This document shows positions 1 to 5,370 of a DNA stretch of 9,119 nt, one piece after another. The position numbers and the translations under genes are program-made. The notes beneath the pieces are model-generated. The model was not told the origin of the DNA. It saw nothing but the letters and a program-made list of their open reading frames with translations, and ran no database searches. The DNA is taken from positions 1 to 9,119 of the forward strand of contig JAKARG010000106.1 in assembly GCA_021819345.1 (NCBI GenBank), written 5' to 3'. Positions within the stretch are counted from its first letter, which is position 1, and each line of letters opens with the position of its first letter. The DNA is from Actinomycetes bacterium. GTDB lineage: Bacteria > Actinomycetota > Acidimicrobiia > Acidimicrobiales > Palsa-688.

Positions 1-325
1 CACCGGCGGGCCCGGCGGGGCCGGCGGTGTCGGTTGTCCCGGCGGGGCCGGCGGTGTCGGTTGTCCCGGCGGGGCCAATAGCTCCGGCGGGGCCGGTAGC
101 CGCCAGAGCGGCGGAGCCACGCACGTCGGCGGTCCGAGCCGATCCTGCAGATACCGGAGACACGCGGCAGCCGCCGAGCACGAGGGCGCCTACAGCGACA
201 CCGACGGCCACGACAGCACGGGCGCCCCGCGTTCGACCTGCCCGCCGCCCACGGCCGTCGCAACACCGAAGACCGTCGCACCACCTGGGGCCACCAGCCG
301 AGCCCGAGCCGCCGAGGCCTCGCAC
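1..325 (-). CDS. Candidate secreted lipoprotein with collagen-like Gly-X-Y repeats, 3' end outside the window
   Basis: Not a recognised family. Read from a GTG at 325, 108 residues are visible and the frame is still open at the window edge. Residues 25-36 are Arg-rich (six Arg), residues 37-50 form a hydrophobic stretch (AVVAVGVAVGALVL), and a lipobox LGGC follows with Cys53, the expected lipidation site. From residue 78 Gly falls at every third position to residue 108, except Asp at 90 and 99, giving GPA, GAI, GTT and DTA triplets in a nine-residue period. Known biology: such a signal sends a protein through Sec or Tat to be lipid-anchored by Lgt and LspA. Oddities: 52 residues before the Cys is too long for a normal lipoprotein signal, and no Shine-Dalgarno precedes this GTG. 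The true start may lie in another frame (GTG at 281) with a one-base shift. The same DNA is a 27-bp minisatellite, so the repeat could be non-coding. It lies downstream of pgsA on the same strand. Confidence 0.4.
   Translation of the reverse strand, partial: MRGLGGSGSAGGPRWCDGLRCCDGRGRRAGRTRGARAVVAVGVAVGALVLGGCRVSPVSAGSARTADVRGSAALAATGPAGAIGPAGTTDTAGPAGTTDTAGPAGPAG
11..76. repeat. 27-bp GC-rich tandem repeat, about 2.4 copies
   Basis: Two identical 27-bp units lie at 11-37 and 38-64, each beginning CCCGGCGGGGCCGGCGGTGT, and a third partial copy covers 65-76. The period is a multiple of three, so it reads as a nine-residue repeat on either strand. On the minus strand it encodes the GTTDTAGPA unit of the candidate lipoprotein. 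Perfect identity implies recent duplication or strong homogenisation. Confidence 0.9.
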
Positions 326-422
326 AACCGATGAGACGCTCCGCTGGTCTCTCCGGTTCCCCCCGTCCAGGGCTCCTGGTCCTACCGGGCCCGCCACCGA
401 CCCTCCGGCTCGAGCCATCCCC

Positions 423-464
423 CGACCCGAGCCGACCGCCGGCCGACCCGAGCCGACCGCCGGC
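423..464. repeat. 21-bp tandem repeat downstream of pgsA
   Basis: Two perfect copies of a 21-bp unit beginning CGACCCGAGCCGACCGCCGG lie at 423-443 and 444-464, followed by a decayed partial copy. They sit just past the pgsA stop codon, in the stretch 326-476 where I see no other gene or convincing terminator. Confidence 0.85.
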
Positions 465-476
465 CGGCCCGAGCCC

Positions 477-1049
477 CTACCCGCCCGACAGGGCCGCGCG
501 CCTCCGGGCGTCGAGGAAGTACTGGGCCCCACTCGCCAGGGCGAGCACCACCGCAGCCCAGAGCACGTCCCGGCCGACGAAGCCGTAGTGGTCACCGACC
601 CCGGGCAGGAGCAGCAGGGTCACCGCCAGGTCCTGGGAAGCGGTCTTGGCCTTGGCGAGCGGCCGCGCCGGGACCGATACCCCCCTACGGGCGACGCGGG
701 TCCGGTAGGCGCTGATCGCGAGCTCCCGCCCGGCGATCAACGCCACGGGGAGCCAACCCGTGGCGCCGGCGAGGGCGAGCGCACCGAGGGCCCCGAGCAC
801 GAGGAACTTGTCGGCCAGCGGGTCGAGGAAGGCCCCGGAGGTGGTCGGGCCCTGCCGGCGGGCGACCCAGCCGTCGACGAAGTCGGTGCTCGCCAGGGCG
901 ACCCACACCAAGACGCTCACCCACGAGACGCCGAGCACGACGATGAGGACCACCACCACCGGGCTGGCGAGGAGGCGCAGAAGGGTGATCCCGTTGGCCG
1001 GGGTGAGCCGGGCCGACTTCTCGAAGCGTCCGTCGACCCGCTGGGCCAT
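477..1049 (-). CDS. pgsA: CDP-diacylglycerol--glycerol-3-phosphate 3-phosphatidyltransferase
   Basis: Transfers the phosphatidyl group of CDP-diacylglycerol to sn-glycerol-3-phosphate, giving phosphatidylglycerophosphate, the committed step to phosphatidylglycerol and cardiolipin at the inner membrane. The 190-residue product has the family's usual length. The CDP-alcohol phosphotransferase signature is complete: Asp56, Asp59, Gly60, Ala63, Arg64, Gly72, Asp76 and Asp80 (DFVDGWVAR, then GAFLDPLADK); these aspartates bind the divalent metals. An N-terminal TPANGITLLRLLASP segment is typical, and about six hydrophobic helices are visible (roughly 19-40, 44-62, 82-97, 99-115, 137-150, 162-179). 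The ATG overlaps the rimO stop by one base (TGATG), implying translational coupling and one transcript. Other CDP-alcohol transferases (phosphatidylinositol phosphate synthase) share the signature, but the length, the N-terminus and pairing with rimO favour PgsA. Confidence 0.93.
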   Translation of the reverse strand: MAQRVDGRFEKSARLTPANGITLLRLLASPVVVVLIVVLGVSWVSVLVWVALASTDFVDGWVARRQGPTTSGAFLDPLADKFLVLGALGALALAGATGWLPVALIAGRELAISAYRTRVARRGVSVPARPLAKAKTASQDLAVTLLLLPGVGDHYGFVGRDVLWAAVVLALASGAQYFLDARRRAALSGG

Positions 1050-2377
1050 CAGCCCCCGACCCCCACCTCGACCCGGGCCCCGGCGGCACCGACCCCGGCT
1101 GGGCCGACCCCGGCCCCACCGGCCCGGGCGACCGGCACCGCTTCCAGGTCCGGTCCCTCCGCCCCGGTGACCAAGACCTCCTGCCAGGTCCCGACCGGCA
1201 GGTCGGCGGGCAGCCGGATGATCCCGTCGATCTCGGGCGCCTCCCGGTGGCTGCGCCCGACGCCGGGAGCGTCGACCAGCACTCGGGTCCTCGTTCCGAT
1301 GAGCGCGGTGCGCCGGCGGGCGGTGATCGCGTCCTGCAGCTCGCCGAGCTCTGCGAGGCGCTCGGCGACGAGCCCCGCCGGCACCTGGTCGCCGAGGCCG
1401 GCGGCGTAGGTCCCCTCCTCCACCGAGAACGGGAAGAGCCCCACCCAATCGAGCTCCTCCTCCCCCACCCACCCGAGCAGCCGGTCGTGGTCCTCCTCGG
1501 TCTCGCCGGGGTAGCCGACGATGAAGCTCGACCGCAGCGCCGCGTCCGGGAAGCGCTCCCGGATCCGGGCGATCCGCTCCGAGTAGCGCTCCGCGCTCCC
1601 CCACCGGCGCATCGCGGCGAGAAGCGGTCGGGAGACGTGCTGGAGCGAGAGGTCGAAGTACGCGCAGCCCGTGGCGCCGATCACGTCGATGAGACCGTCG
1701 GTGAGCTGCGAAGGGTACAGATAGAGCAGGCGCACCCGGTCCACCCGGGCGGCGACCGCCTCGACCAGCTCGCCGATCGCGCCCGCACGCCCGAGGTCCC
1801 GACCGTAGGAGGCGAGGTCCTGGGCGACGAGGACCACCTCCCGGGCGCCGAGGGCGTCTACCTCGGCGAGCAGGTCGTCTAGGTGACGGGAGCGCTGGCG
1901 GCCACGGAAGGATGGGATCGCGCAGAACCCGCAGTGCCGGTCGCAGCCCTCTGCGACCTTGAGATAGGCCCAGGGCGCGCTCGCCGGCGGGCGGGGCAGC
2001 TCGAGTAGGTCGAACGCGGGCACCTTCGCCCCGCGGGTCGGCCCGAGGGAAACGGGCGTCGGCAGCAGGTCCTCCCCGAAGCCGGCGACCCGGTCGACCT
2101 CGGGCAGCGCAGCGGCCAGCTCGGCGCCGTAGCGCTCGGCCAGGCAGCCGGTGACCACGAGCCGGGCGCCCGGTCGGCGGCGCGCTGCCAGGTCGAGCAC
2201 GACCCCGATCGACTCCTCCCGGGCGGCCTCGACGAAGGCGCAGGTGTTGACCACCACGACGTCCGCGGCTTCGGGTCGGGCGGCGGGGGAAAGACCTCCC
2301 GAAGCGAGACGCCCGCTCAGCTTGTCGGAATCGACCTGGTTCTTCGGGCAGCCGAGCGTCTCGACCCAGTACCGCAC
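1049..2377 (-). CDS. rimO: Ribosomal protein S12 methylthiotransferase RimO
   Basis: Radical-SAM methylthiotransferase that adds a methylthio group to the beta-carbon of the conserved Asp of ribosomal protein S12 (Asp88 in E. coli). At 442 residues it is full length. The N-terminal UPF0004 domain carries Cys10 (ETLGCPKNQVDS), Cys46 (VVNTCAF) and Cys78 (VTGCLAERY) for the auxiliary iron-sulfur cluster. The radical-SAM domain carries Cys145, Cys149 and Cys152 (EGCDRHCGFCAIP, followed by FRGRQRSR), then DLSLQHVS and SSFIVGYPGETEEDH. A TRAM-like domain spans about 353-417. ETLGCPKNQVDSD and IPSFRG favour RimO over the tRNA enzyme MiaB. The last 25 residues are a Gly/Ala/Val-rich tail beyond TRAM. 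The GTG start is set by the conserved N-terminus and has no Shine-Dalgarno; a TAGGCT hexamer ends six bases upstream, so the mRNA may be leaderless. Its TGA overlaps the pgsA ATG. Confidence 0.96.
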   Translation of the reverse strand: MRYWVETLGCPKNQVDSDKLSGRLASGGLSPAARPEAADVVVVNTCAFVEAAREESIGVVLDLAARRRPGARLVVTGCLAERYGAELAAALPEVDRVAGFGEDLLPTPVSLGPTRGAKVPAFDLLELPRPPASAPWAYLKVAEGCDRHCGFCAIPSFRGRQRSRHLDDLLAEVDALGAREVVLVAQDLASYGRDLGRAGAIGELVEAVAARVDRVRLLYLYPSQLTDGLIDVIGATGCAYFDLSLQHVSRPLLAAMRRWGSAERYSERIARIRERFPDAALRSSFIVGYPGETEEDHDRLLGWVGEEELDWVGLFPFSVEEGTYAAGLGDQVPAGLVAERLAELGELQDAITARRRTALIGTRTRVLVDAPGVGRSHREAPEIDGIIRLPADLPVGTWQEVLVTGAEGPDLEAVPVARAGGAGVGPAGVGAAGARVEVGVGG

Positions 2378-2383
2378 CGACGC

Positions 2384-2389
2384 AGCCTA
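2384..2389 (-). promoter_or_regulatory. Putative -10 element of a leaderless rimO-pgsA promoter
   Basis: TAGGCT (TANNNT class) on the minus strand ends six bases before the rimO GTG. Transcription normally starts six to seven bases past a -10, so the mRNA would begin at or next to the start codon. No ribosome-binding site is seen, and no clear -35 hexamer was recognised. Confidence 0.5.
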
Positions 2390-2450
2390 CCGTCGGGGCC
2401 GCGCCAGCACCCCCAGCCGGCCGACCCGGGCACGGCCCGCCGGTCGCTGG

Positions 2451-2456
2451 TACGAT
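2451..2456 (+). promoter_or_regulatory. Putative -10 element of a leaderless usp promoter
   Basis: TACGAT lies seven bases before the GTG at 2464, the spacing expected if the transcript starts at the start codon. It shares the 86-bp divergent region with the rimO -10 element. No good -35 match was found. Confidence 0.5.
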
Positions 2457-2463
2457 CGGCGGG

Positions 2464-2967
2464 GTGACGGCGGTGCCGGAGCCGAGCCCCTCGTCGGGGG
2501 TGCCAGCCGAACGACCACGACCCTGGGTGGTCGTCGGGGTGGACACCTCGGCGTCGGCCCGCCTTGCCGTGGTCTGGGCCTCGGGCTACGTCTCCGCAAT
2601 GTCGGGGACGCTCGTCGCCTGCAGCGCCGTCCCATCCGAGCAGCCGACCTTCGACGACCGCCCGGAGCGCCTGGCGGCGCTCGAAGAGCGTGCCCGCGCG
2701 GAGTCCGACGCCGCCGAAGCGCGCGCCCGCCAAGTGCTCACCGAGGAGATCGGAGAGCCGGCGGCCGCCAGCACCGTGCTCATGATCCGCGCGGGCGGCG
2801 TCGCCGACGTGCTGGTCGAGGCCGCTCGGGACGCGGACCTACTGGTCATCGGCACCACCCCTCGGGGACGGCTCGGCCGCGCGCTGCTCGGCGCGTTCCG
2901 CCCGGGGGTCGTCGGCGCCACTCGCTGCCCGGTGGTGCTCGTACCCGCCGGCGATCCGCCGGGCTGA
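2464..2967 (+). CDS. Universal stress protein (UspA family), single domain
   Basis: A 167-residue protein with one Usp alpha/beta domain after a Pro-rich leader of about 20 residues. The first strand and loop, WVVVGVDTSASARLAVVWA (residues 21-39), place Asp27 at the nucleotide-binding position. A charged helix of Glu, Arg and Ala (about 66-97) precedes the last strands, ending RCPVVLVP (154-161). In ATP-binding members the loop reads G-x2-G-x9-G-(S/T). Here it is G130-x2-Pro133-x9-G143-Ala144, so two consensus positions are lost and ATP binding is doubtful. Family roles are stress survival and metabolic regulation; the partner is unknown. The GTG start fits a leaderless promoter. The C-terminal AGDPPG and the stop codon lie inside a 27-bp tandem repeat that continues downstream. 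It diverges from rimO and converges on the PRC-barrel gene. Confidence 0.88.
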   Translation: MTAVPEPSPSSGVPAERPRPWVVVGVDTSASARLAVVWASGYVSAMSGTLVACSAVPSEQPTFDDRPERLAALEERARAESDAAEARARQVLTEEIGEPAAASTVLMIRAGGVADVLVEAARDADLLVIGTTPRGRLGRALLGAFRPGVVGATRCPVVLVPAGDPPG

Positions 2968-3037
2968 GGTCCCGCTGGCGATCCCCCGGGCTGGGTCTCT
3001 GCCGGCGATCCCTCGGGCTTGGGTCCCGCCGGCGACG
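2947..3037. repeat. 27-bp tandem repeat spanning the usp stop codon
   Basis: Three 27-bp units (2947-2973, 2974-3000, 3001-3027) and a 10-bp partial copy share the core GGCGATCC-N-CGGGCT. The first unit encodes the last usp residues and its TGA stop. The second unit has TGG at the matching place and the third TTG. All stay in the usp frame, so the downstream copies would read as AGDPPGWVS- and AGDPSGLGP-like nonapeptides if translated. Confidence 0.85.
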
Positions 3038-3131
3038 ACCTCCTGGAGCGCCGGCCCCCCTACTCCCCTCCGCGGGCGGGTGCCCTCGACCGACCGGCGG
3101 GATCGTGCCCGATGACCTGCGTGATCCGGCA

Positions 3132-3152
3132 GCTACCCAGTCCCGGGGTAGC
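3132..3152. terminator. Hairpin over the PRC-barrel gene stop, possible terminator
   Basis: GCTACCC at 3132-3138 pairs with GGGTAGC at 3146-3152 around a seven-base loop. It overlaps the TAG stop of the minus-strand PRC-barrel gene and sits in the convergent junction with usp. There is no T-rich tract on either side, so termination is only a suggestion. Confidence 0.3.
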
Positions 3153-3879
3153 CCTTCCCCGAAGCGAGCTCGACGGGCGGGAGGTCCCGGATCTCGGCGG
3201 TGGTGAGCGCCACCCCGATCGCGTCACCCACCCGGGGCCGCACCGAGCCGATGGGGATCGCCACCTGCTTGCGCCCCCACAGGTGCCCCTCTTGGAGAAG
3301 GACGTGGGTGACGTGCTGGTCGGCCGGGTCCACGACCAGGCCCTGGACCCGACCGATCTCCCCGTCGCTCGCCTGCACCCGGTCTCCCCGTCTCACCTCG
3401 GCCTCACCGACTGGGACCTTGTCGGAGATGATCGGAGAGGCGACGCCGCCGGTACCCGTGGCGGAGCCGGCGATCCCGAAGTAGGGCCAGGCCATCGCCG
3501 ACGCCGGACCGACGAAGCCGGCGTCGACCGACGGTCCATAGGGCAGGAACCAGGTCTCCTCCGCCTCCTCCAGCCGCTCGAAGGTCACTCTGTCCAGCTC
3601 CACCCGGACCCGAGGGCCGGCGTCACGGACCAGGCTCACCGGGACCAACCTGGCGAGGCCGGCGCGATGCACCGGCTCGACGGCCAGATGGGTCAGGCTC
3701 GGACCGAGCGGGTCGAGGGCCAGCCAGATCAGATGGCCGAGGACCCCGTCGGTGCCGACGACCTCGGCGCCGATCCGGTAGCCGGCACCCGCCGGCGGGC
3801 TCGGCGTGCGAGCAGGGCCCGGACCTCCAGGACCTGGCCGGTCTTCGGGCGTCGCGTCGGCTGGCTCGGTCTGGCTCAA
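3133..3879 (-). CDS. Protein with two PRC-barrel domains
   Basis: A 248-residue soluble protein, mechanism unknown. From the TTG at 3879, a disordered Pro/Gly/Ala-rich N-terminus (about 2-32) leads into a first PRC-barrel-like domain (about 34-85, YRIGAEVVGTDGVLGHLIWL). A linker containing ETWFLPYGPS and WPYFGIAG follows. A second domain covers about 161-232 (VRRGDRVQASDGEIGRVQGL, then HVTHVLLQEGHLWGRKQVAI) and ends in an L-T-x-AEI-x-x-LP pattern typical of such proteins. PRC-barrels are small beta-barrels found in RimM, photosynthetic reaction-centre H subunits and many stress-linked actinobacterial proteins, usually for protein interaction. TTG at 3879 is preferred because GAGGAG (3891-3886) precedes it by six bases; a TTG at 3939 in the same frame would add 20 atypical residues. 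It lies 106 bp downstream of the zinc-ribbon gene, probably on the same transcript. Confidence 0.8.
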   Translation of the reverse strand: MSQTEPADATPEDRPGPGGPGPARTPSPPAGAGYRIGAEVVGTDGVLGHLIWLALDPLGPSLTHLAVEPVHRAGLARLVPVSLVRDAGPRVRVELDRVTFERLEEAEETWFLPYGPSVDAGFVGPASAMAWPYFGIAGSATGTGGVASPIISDKVPVGEAEVRRGDRVQASDGEIGRVQGLVVDPADQHVTHVLLQEGHLWGRKQVAIPIGSVRPRVGDAIGVALTTAEIRDLPPVELASGKGYPGTG

Positions 3880-3985
3880 GGCTCGCTCCTCGCTCGTTTG
3901 GCTCGGCACCGTCCGACGCTGCCCGACATTGCAGCGCAACCGTCACCGCCGGCCCCCAGGACCGGCGCCGCGTCGGCCATTGCTA

Positions 3986-4138
3986 CTACTTCTTTGCGCC
4001 GAGCATCCGGTTCATCTTGGTCCCGCACACCGGGCAGGTACCCTGAGCGGCAGGCCGACCGTTGGCCAGAGTGACCTCCGTGCCGTCGAACTCCCGCTTC
4101 TCCTTGCACTTCACGCAGTAGCCCTCGTAGGTGGCCAT
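3986..4138 (-). CDS. Small zinc-ribbon protein, DUF5679-like
   Basis: A 50-residue protein beginning MATYEGYCVKCKEKREF and ending in a Lys-rich AKK. Two CxxC knuckles, Cys8/Cys11 and Cys35/Cys38 (GTCPVCGTKMNRML), would bind one zinc. The order of aromatic start, YCVKCK, a TLANGRPAAQG hairpin and CPVCGTK matches the small actinobacterial family I know as DUF5679, whose function is unknown. Zinc ribbons of this size often bind nucleic acid or act as protein adaptors, but nothing here decides that. The ATG at 4138 is supported by the family N-terminus and by GAGGAG eleven bases upstream, a rather long spacing. A minus-strand TAGGCT at 4179-4174 would give a leader of about 30 bases containing that site. 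It is divergent from the membrane protein gene and upstream of the PRC-barrel gene. Confidence 0.82.
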   Translation of the reverse strand: MATYEGYCVKCKEKREFDGTEVTLANGRPAAQGTCPVCGTKMNRMLGAKK

Positions 4139-4173
4139 CGGCTGTCCGGCTCCTCGCTGTTGGGGGACGGCGA

Positions 4174-4179
4174 AGCCTA
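4174..4179 (-). promoter_or_regulatory. Putative -10 element for the zinc-ribbon/PRC-barrel unit
   Basis: TAGGCT on the minus strand, identical to the hexamers before rimO and the ThDP enzyme. Here it lies 35 bases before the start codon, leaving room for a short leader with GAGGAG, as expected for a leadered mRNA. No -35 was recognised. Confidence 0.35.
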
Positions 4180-4309
4180 CCGGGCTTGCGGTCCACCGCC
4201 GCTTCGGCCACCGGTGGGCCCACGATCCCCGAAGCCGAGCTGGGGGCGTAGCCTCCCATCGAGCCGGACATCACGCCCGATCAGCCAGCCGACGAGAGAC
4301 AGGAGCTAG

Positions 4310-5131
4310 GTGCACCGGCCGAACGAACCCGACGGGTCCCGTCCCGCCAGCATCACGGTCCGGGTCTCGTGGCCGTGGGTGGGCGCGCTCGCCAGCCTCC
4401 TCGTCACCGCGATCGGCAGCTGGGCCGCAGCCGCAGTCTTCGTCGGGCCGCTGTTCGGCTACCGGGTCACGTCGGCCTCGGCGTGGCACTGGTCGAGGCT
4501 CGATTGGATGCTCCACCTTGCGCCCGGGGGGGTGGCGGCCGTCACCGGCCTGGTCCTCCTCGGGGGCTCGTCGTCCTCCCGCTGGCTCAAGGGACCTCTC
4601 GGTCTCCTGGTGGTGGCCGCCGGCGCCTGGCTCGTTGTCGGTCCGGTGGCATGGGAGCTGGTCGGCAGGGGCGCACCGTACCTCCACGCGCATGGGGCGC
4701 GAACAGCGGTGCTCCGCCAAGCCGGCGCAGCGCTCGGCCCCGGGCTGGCGCTGGTGGCGCTCGGAGCGGTGATCGCCAGCCGACCGCCGGCGACGGTACA
4801 GGTCGAGCCCCCCGGGCCCACCGGGCCCACCTGGGCTCCCGGCGGGGCCAGCCTGCCCGTCGCCGCTTCCGGCTGGGCTCCGACCCCCACGGCCCGGGTG
4901 CCGACCGTGGTGAACTGGGCCCAGGACCCGCCTTCCTGGACCCAGACCTCGCCCGGCTGGAGCCAGACGGCGCCCGGCTGGGCCGAGACCATTCCTCCCA
5001 GCGCTCCCGAGCCGACCGAGTCCTACCCGGTCGTCCCGCCTGCGCTACCAAGGGTGACCCCACCGCCGCTGCCCCCGCTCCCCGAGGACGGCGAGCCCAC
5101 CCCCCACGCCTGGAGTGGACCACCGGGCTGA
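4310..5131 (+). CDS. Four-helix membrane protein with Pro/Trp-rich C-terminal tail
   Basis: Function not recognised. The 273-residue product has four predicted membrane helices (about 22-48, 66-86, 95-117, 137-157). The loop after the first holds HWSRLDWMLHLAPGG, a layout I associate with uncharacterised actinobacterial membrane proteins. Residues 158-273 form a long Pro/Gly/Thr-rich tail ending in a PPPLPPLP run, probably disordered and cytoplasmic if the short N-terminus is also inside. In the tail, Trp175, 189, 203, 210, 217 and 224 are all separated by 7 or 14 residues, with WTQTSPG, WSQTAPG and WAETIPP as consecutive heptads. The GTG start follows AGGAG (4301-4305) by four bases. A weak TAGCCT (4249-4254) could be its -10. 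It diverges from the zinc-ribbon gene and is followed after 239 bp by the GSP17M-like gene, which seems to have its own promoter. Confidence 0.78.
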   Translation: MHRPNEPDGSRPASITVRVSWPWVGALASLLVTAIGSWAAAAVFVGPLFGYRVTSASAWHWSRLDWMLHLAPGGVAAVTGLVLLGGSSSSRWLKGPLGLLVVAAGAWLVVGPVAWELVGRGAPYLHAHGARTAVLRQAGAALGPGLALVALGAVIASRPPATVQVEPPGPTGPTWAPGGASLPVAASGWAPTPTARVPTVVNWAQDPPSWTQTSPGWSQTAPGWAETIPPSAPEPTESYPVVPPALPRVTPPPLPPLPEDGEPTPHAWSGPPG

Positions 5132-5296
5132 GGGCCCGACGCGCCGACGACCCTGCCCCTCGGGGGCCATCGGCCGGCCCCCGAACGACCCGGCCCCGAC
5201 GGCCGCACCCATCGACTCCCGCCGGACCCGCTGGCCCGACAGGCCCAACCTCTCGCGCCCGCCTGCGCCGGCAAAGGTCTCTTCGGATCATCTCAG

Positions 5297-5322
5297 GTGT
5301 GGGACCACCCCCCGGAGGGCAT
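5297..5322 (+). promoter_or_regulatory. Possible SigB/SigF-class promoter before the stress protein gene
   Basis: GTGT at 5297-5300 and GGGCAT at 5317-5322 are separated by 16 bases. This resembles the GTTT or GNNT, N14-16, GGGTA(T) pattern of actinobacterial general-stress sigma factors, with a C for T in the -10. The idea fits a gene whose Bacillus relatives belong to the SigB regulon, but the match is imperfect. Confidence 0.3.
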
Positions 5323-5326
5323 ATGT

Positions 5327-5358
5327 GCACCAGAGATCAAGAGCACCAGAGACCAAGA
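5327..5358. repeat. 16-bp tandem direct repeat in the leader of the stress protein gene
   Basis: GCACCAGAGATCAAGA (5327-5342) is followed directly by GCACCAGAGACCAAGA (5343-5358), one mismatch in 16. The second copy runs into the Shine-Dalgarno sequence. It is A-rich compared with its surroundings, so it is unlike the GC-rich minisatellites elsewhere in the window. It may be an operator or an unstructured leader that helps ribosome access. Confidence 0.85.
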
Positions 5359-5364
5359 GGAGGT
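5355..5364 (+). promoter_or_regulatory. Strong Shine-Dalgarno of the GSP17M-like gene
   Basis: AAGAGGAGGT includes the full AGGAGGT anti-16S complement, with six bases before the ATG at 5371. It is the best ribosome-binding site in the window and fixes this start over the far longer upstream-open frame. Confidence 0.85.
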
Positions 5365-5370
5365 AGGGAC

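Noticed and set aside
27..1409. A long open frame on the plus strand (460 codons) across the left end
   Set aside because: It is antisense to pgsA and rimO, whose motifs are complete. Its product is a Pro/Arg/Ala-rich sequence with no domain, as expected for a shadow frame in GC-rich DNA.
1050..2546. The pgsA frame stays open far upstream on the minus strand, as if a 689-residue fusion existed
   Set aside because: The upstream part runs out of frame through rimO and has no recognisable domain. The pgsA ATG at 1049 gives exactly the family length and the coupling overlap.
3019..4074. Plus-strand open frame opposite the PRC-barrel and zinc-ribbon genes
   Set aside because: It is a His/Asp/Gly/Arg-rich shadow with no family. 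The minus strand carries two recognisable proteins. Its first codons are the in-frame continuation of the usp repeat and are treated as such.
4369..5370. Upstream extension of the stress protein frame through the membrane protein gene
   Set aside because: It overlaps the membrane protein in another frame and has no domain. The consensus Shine-Dalgarno at 5355-5364 fixes the start at 5371.
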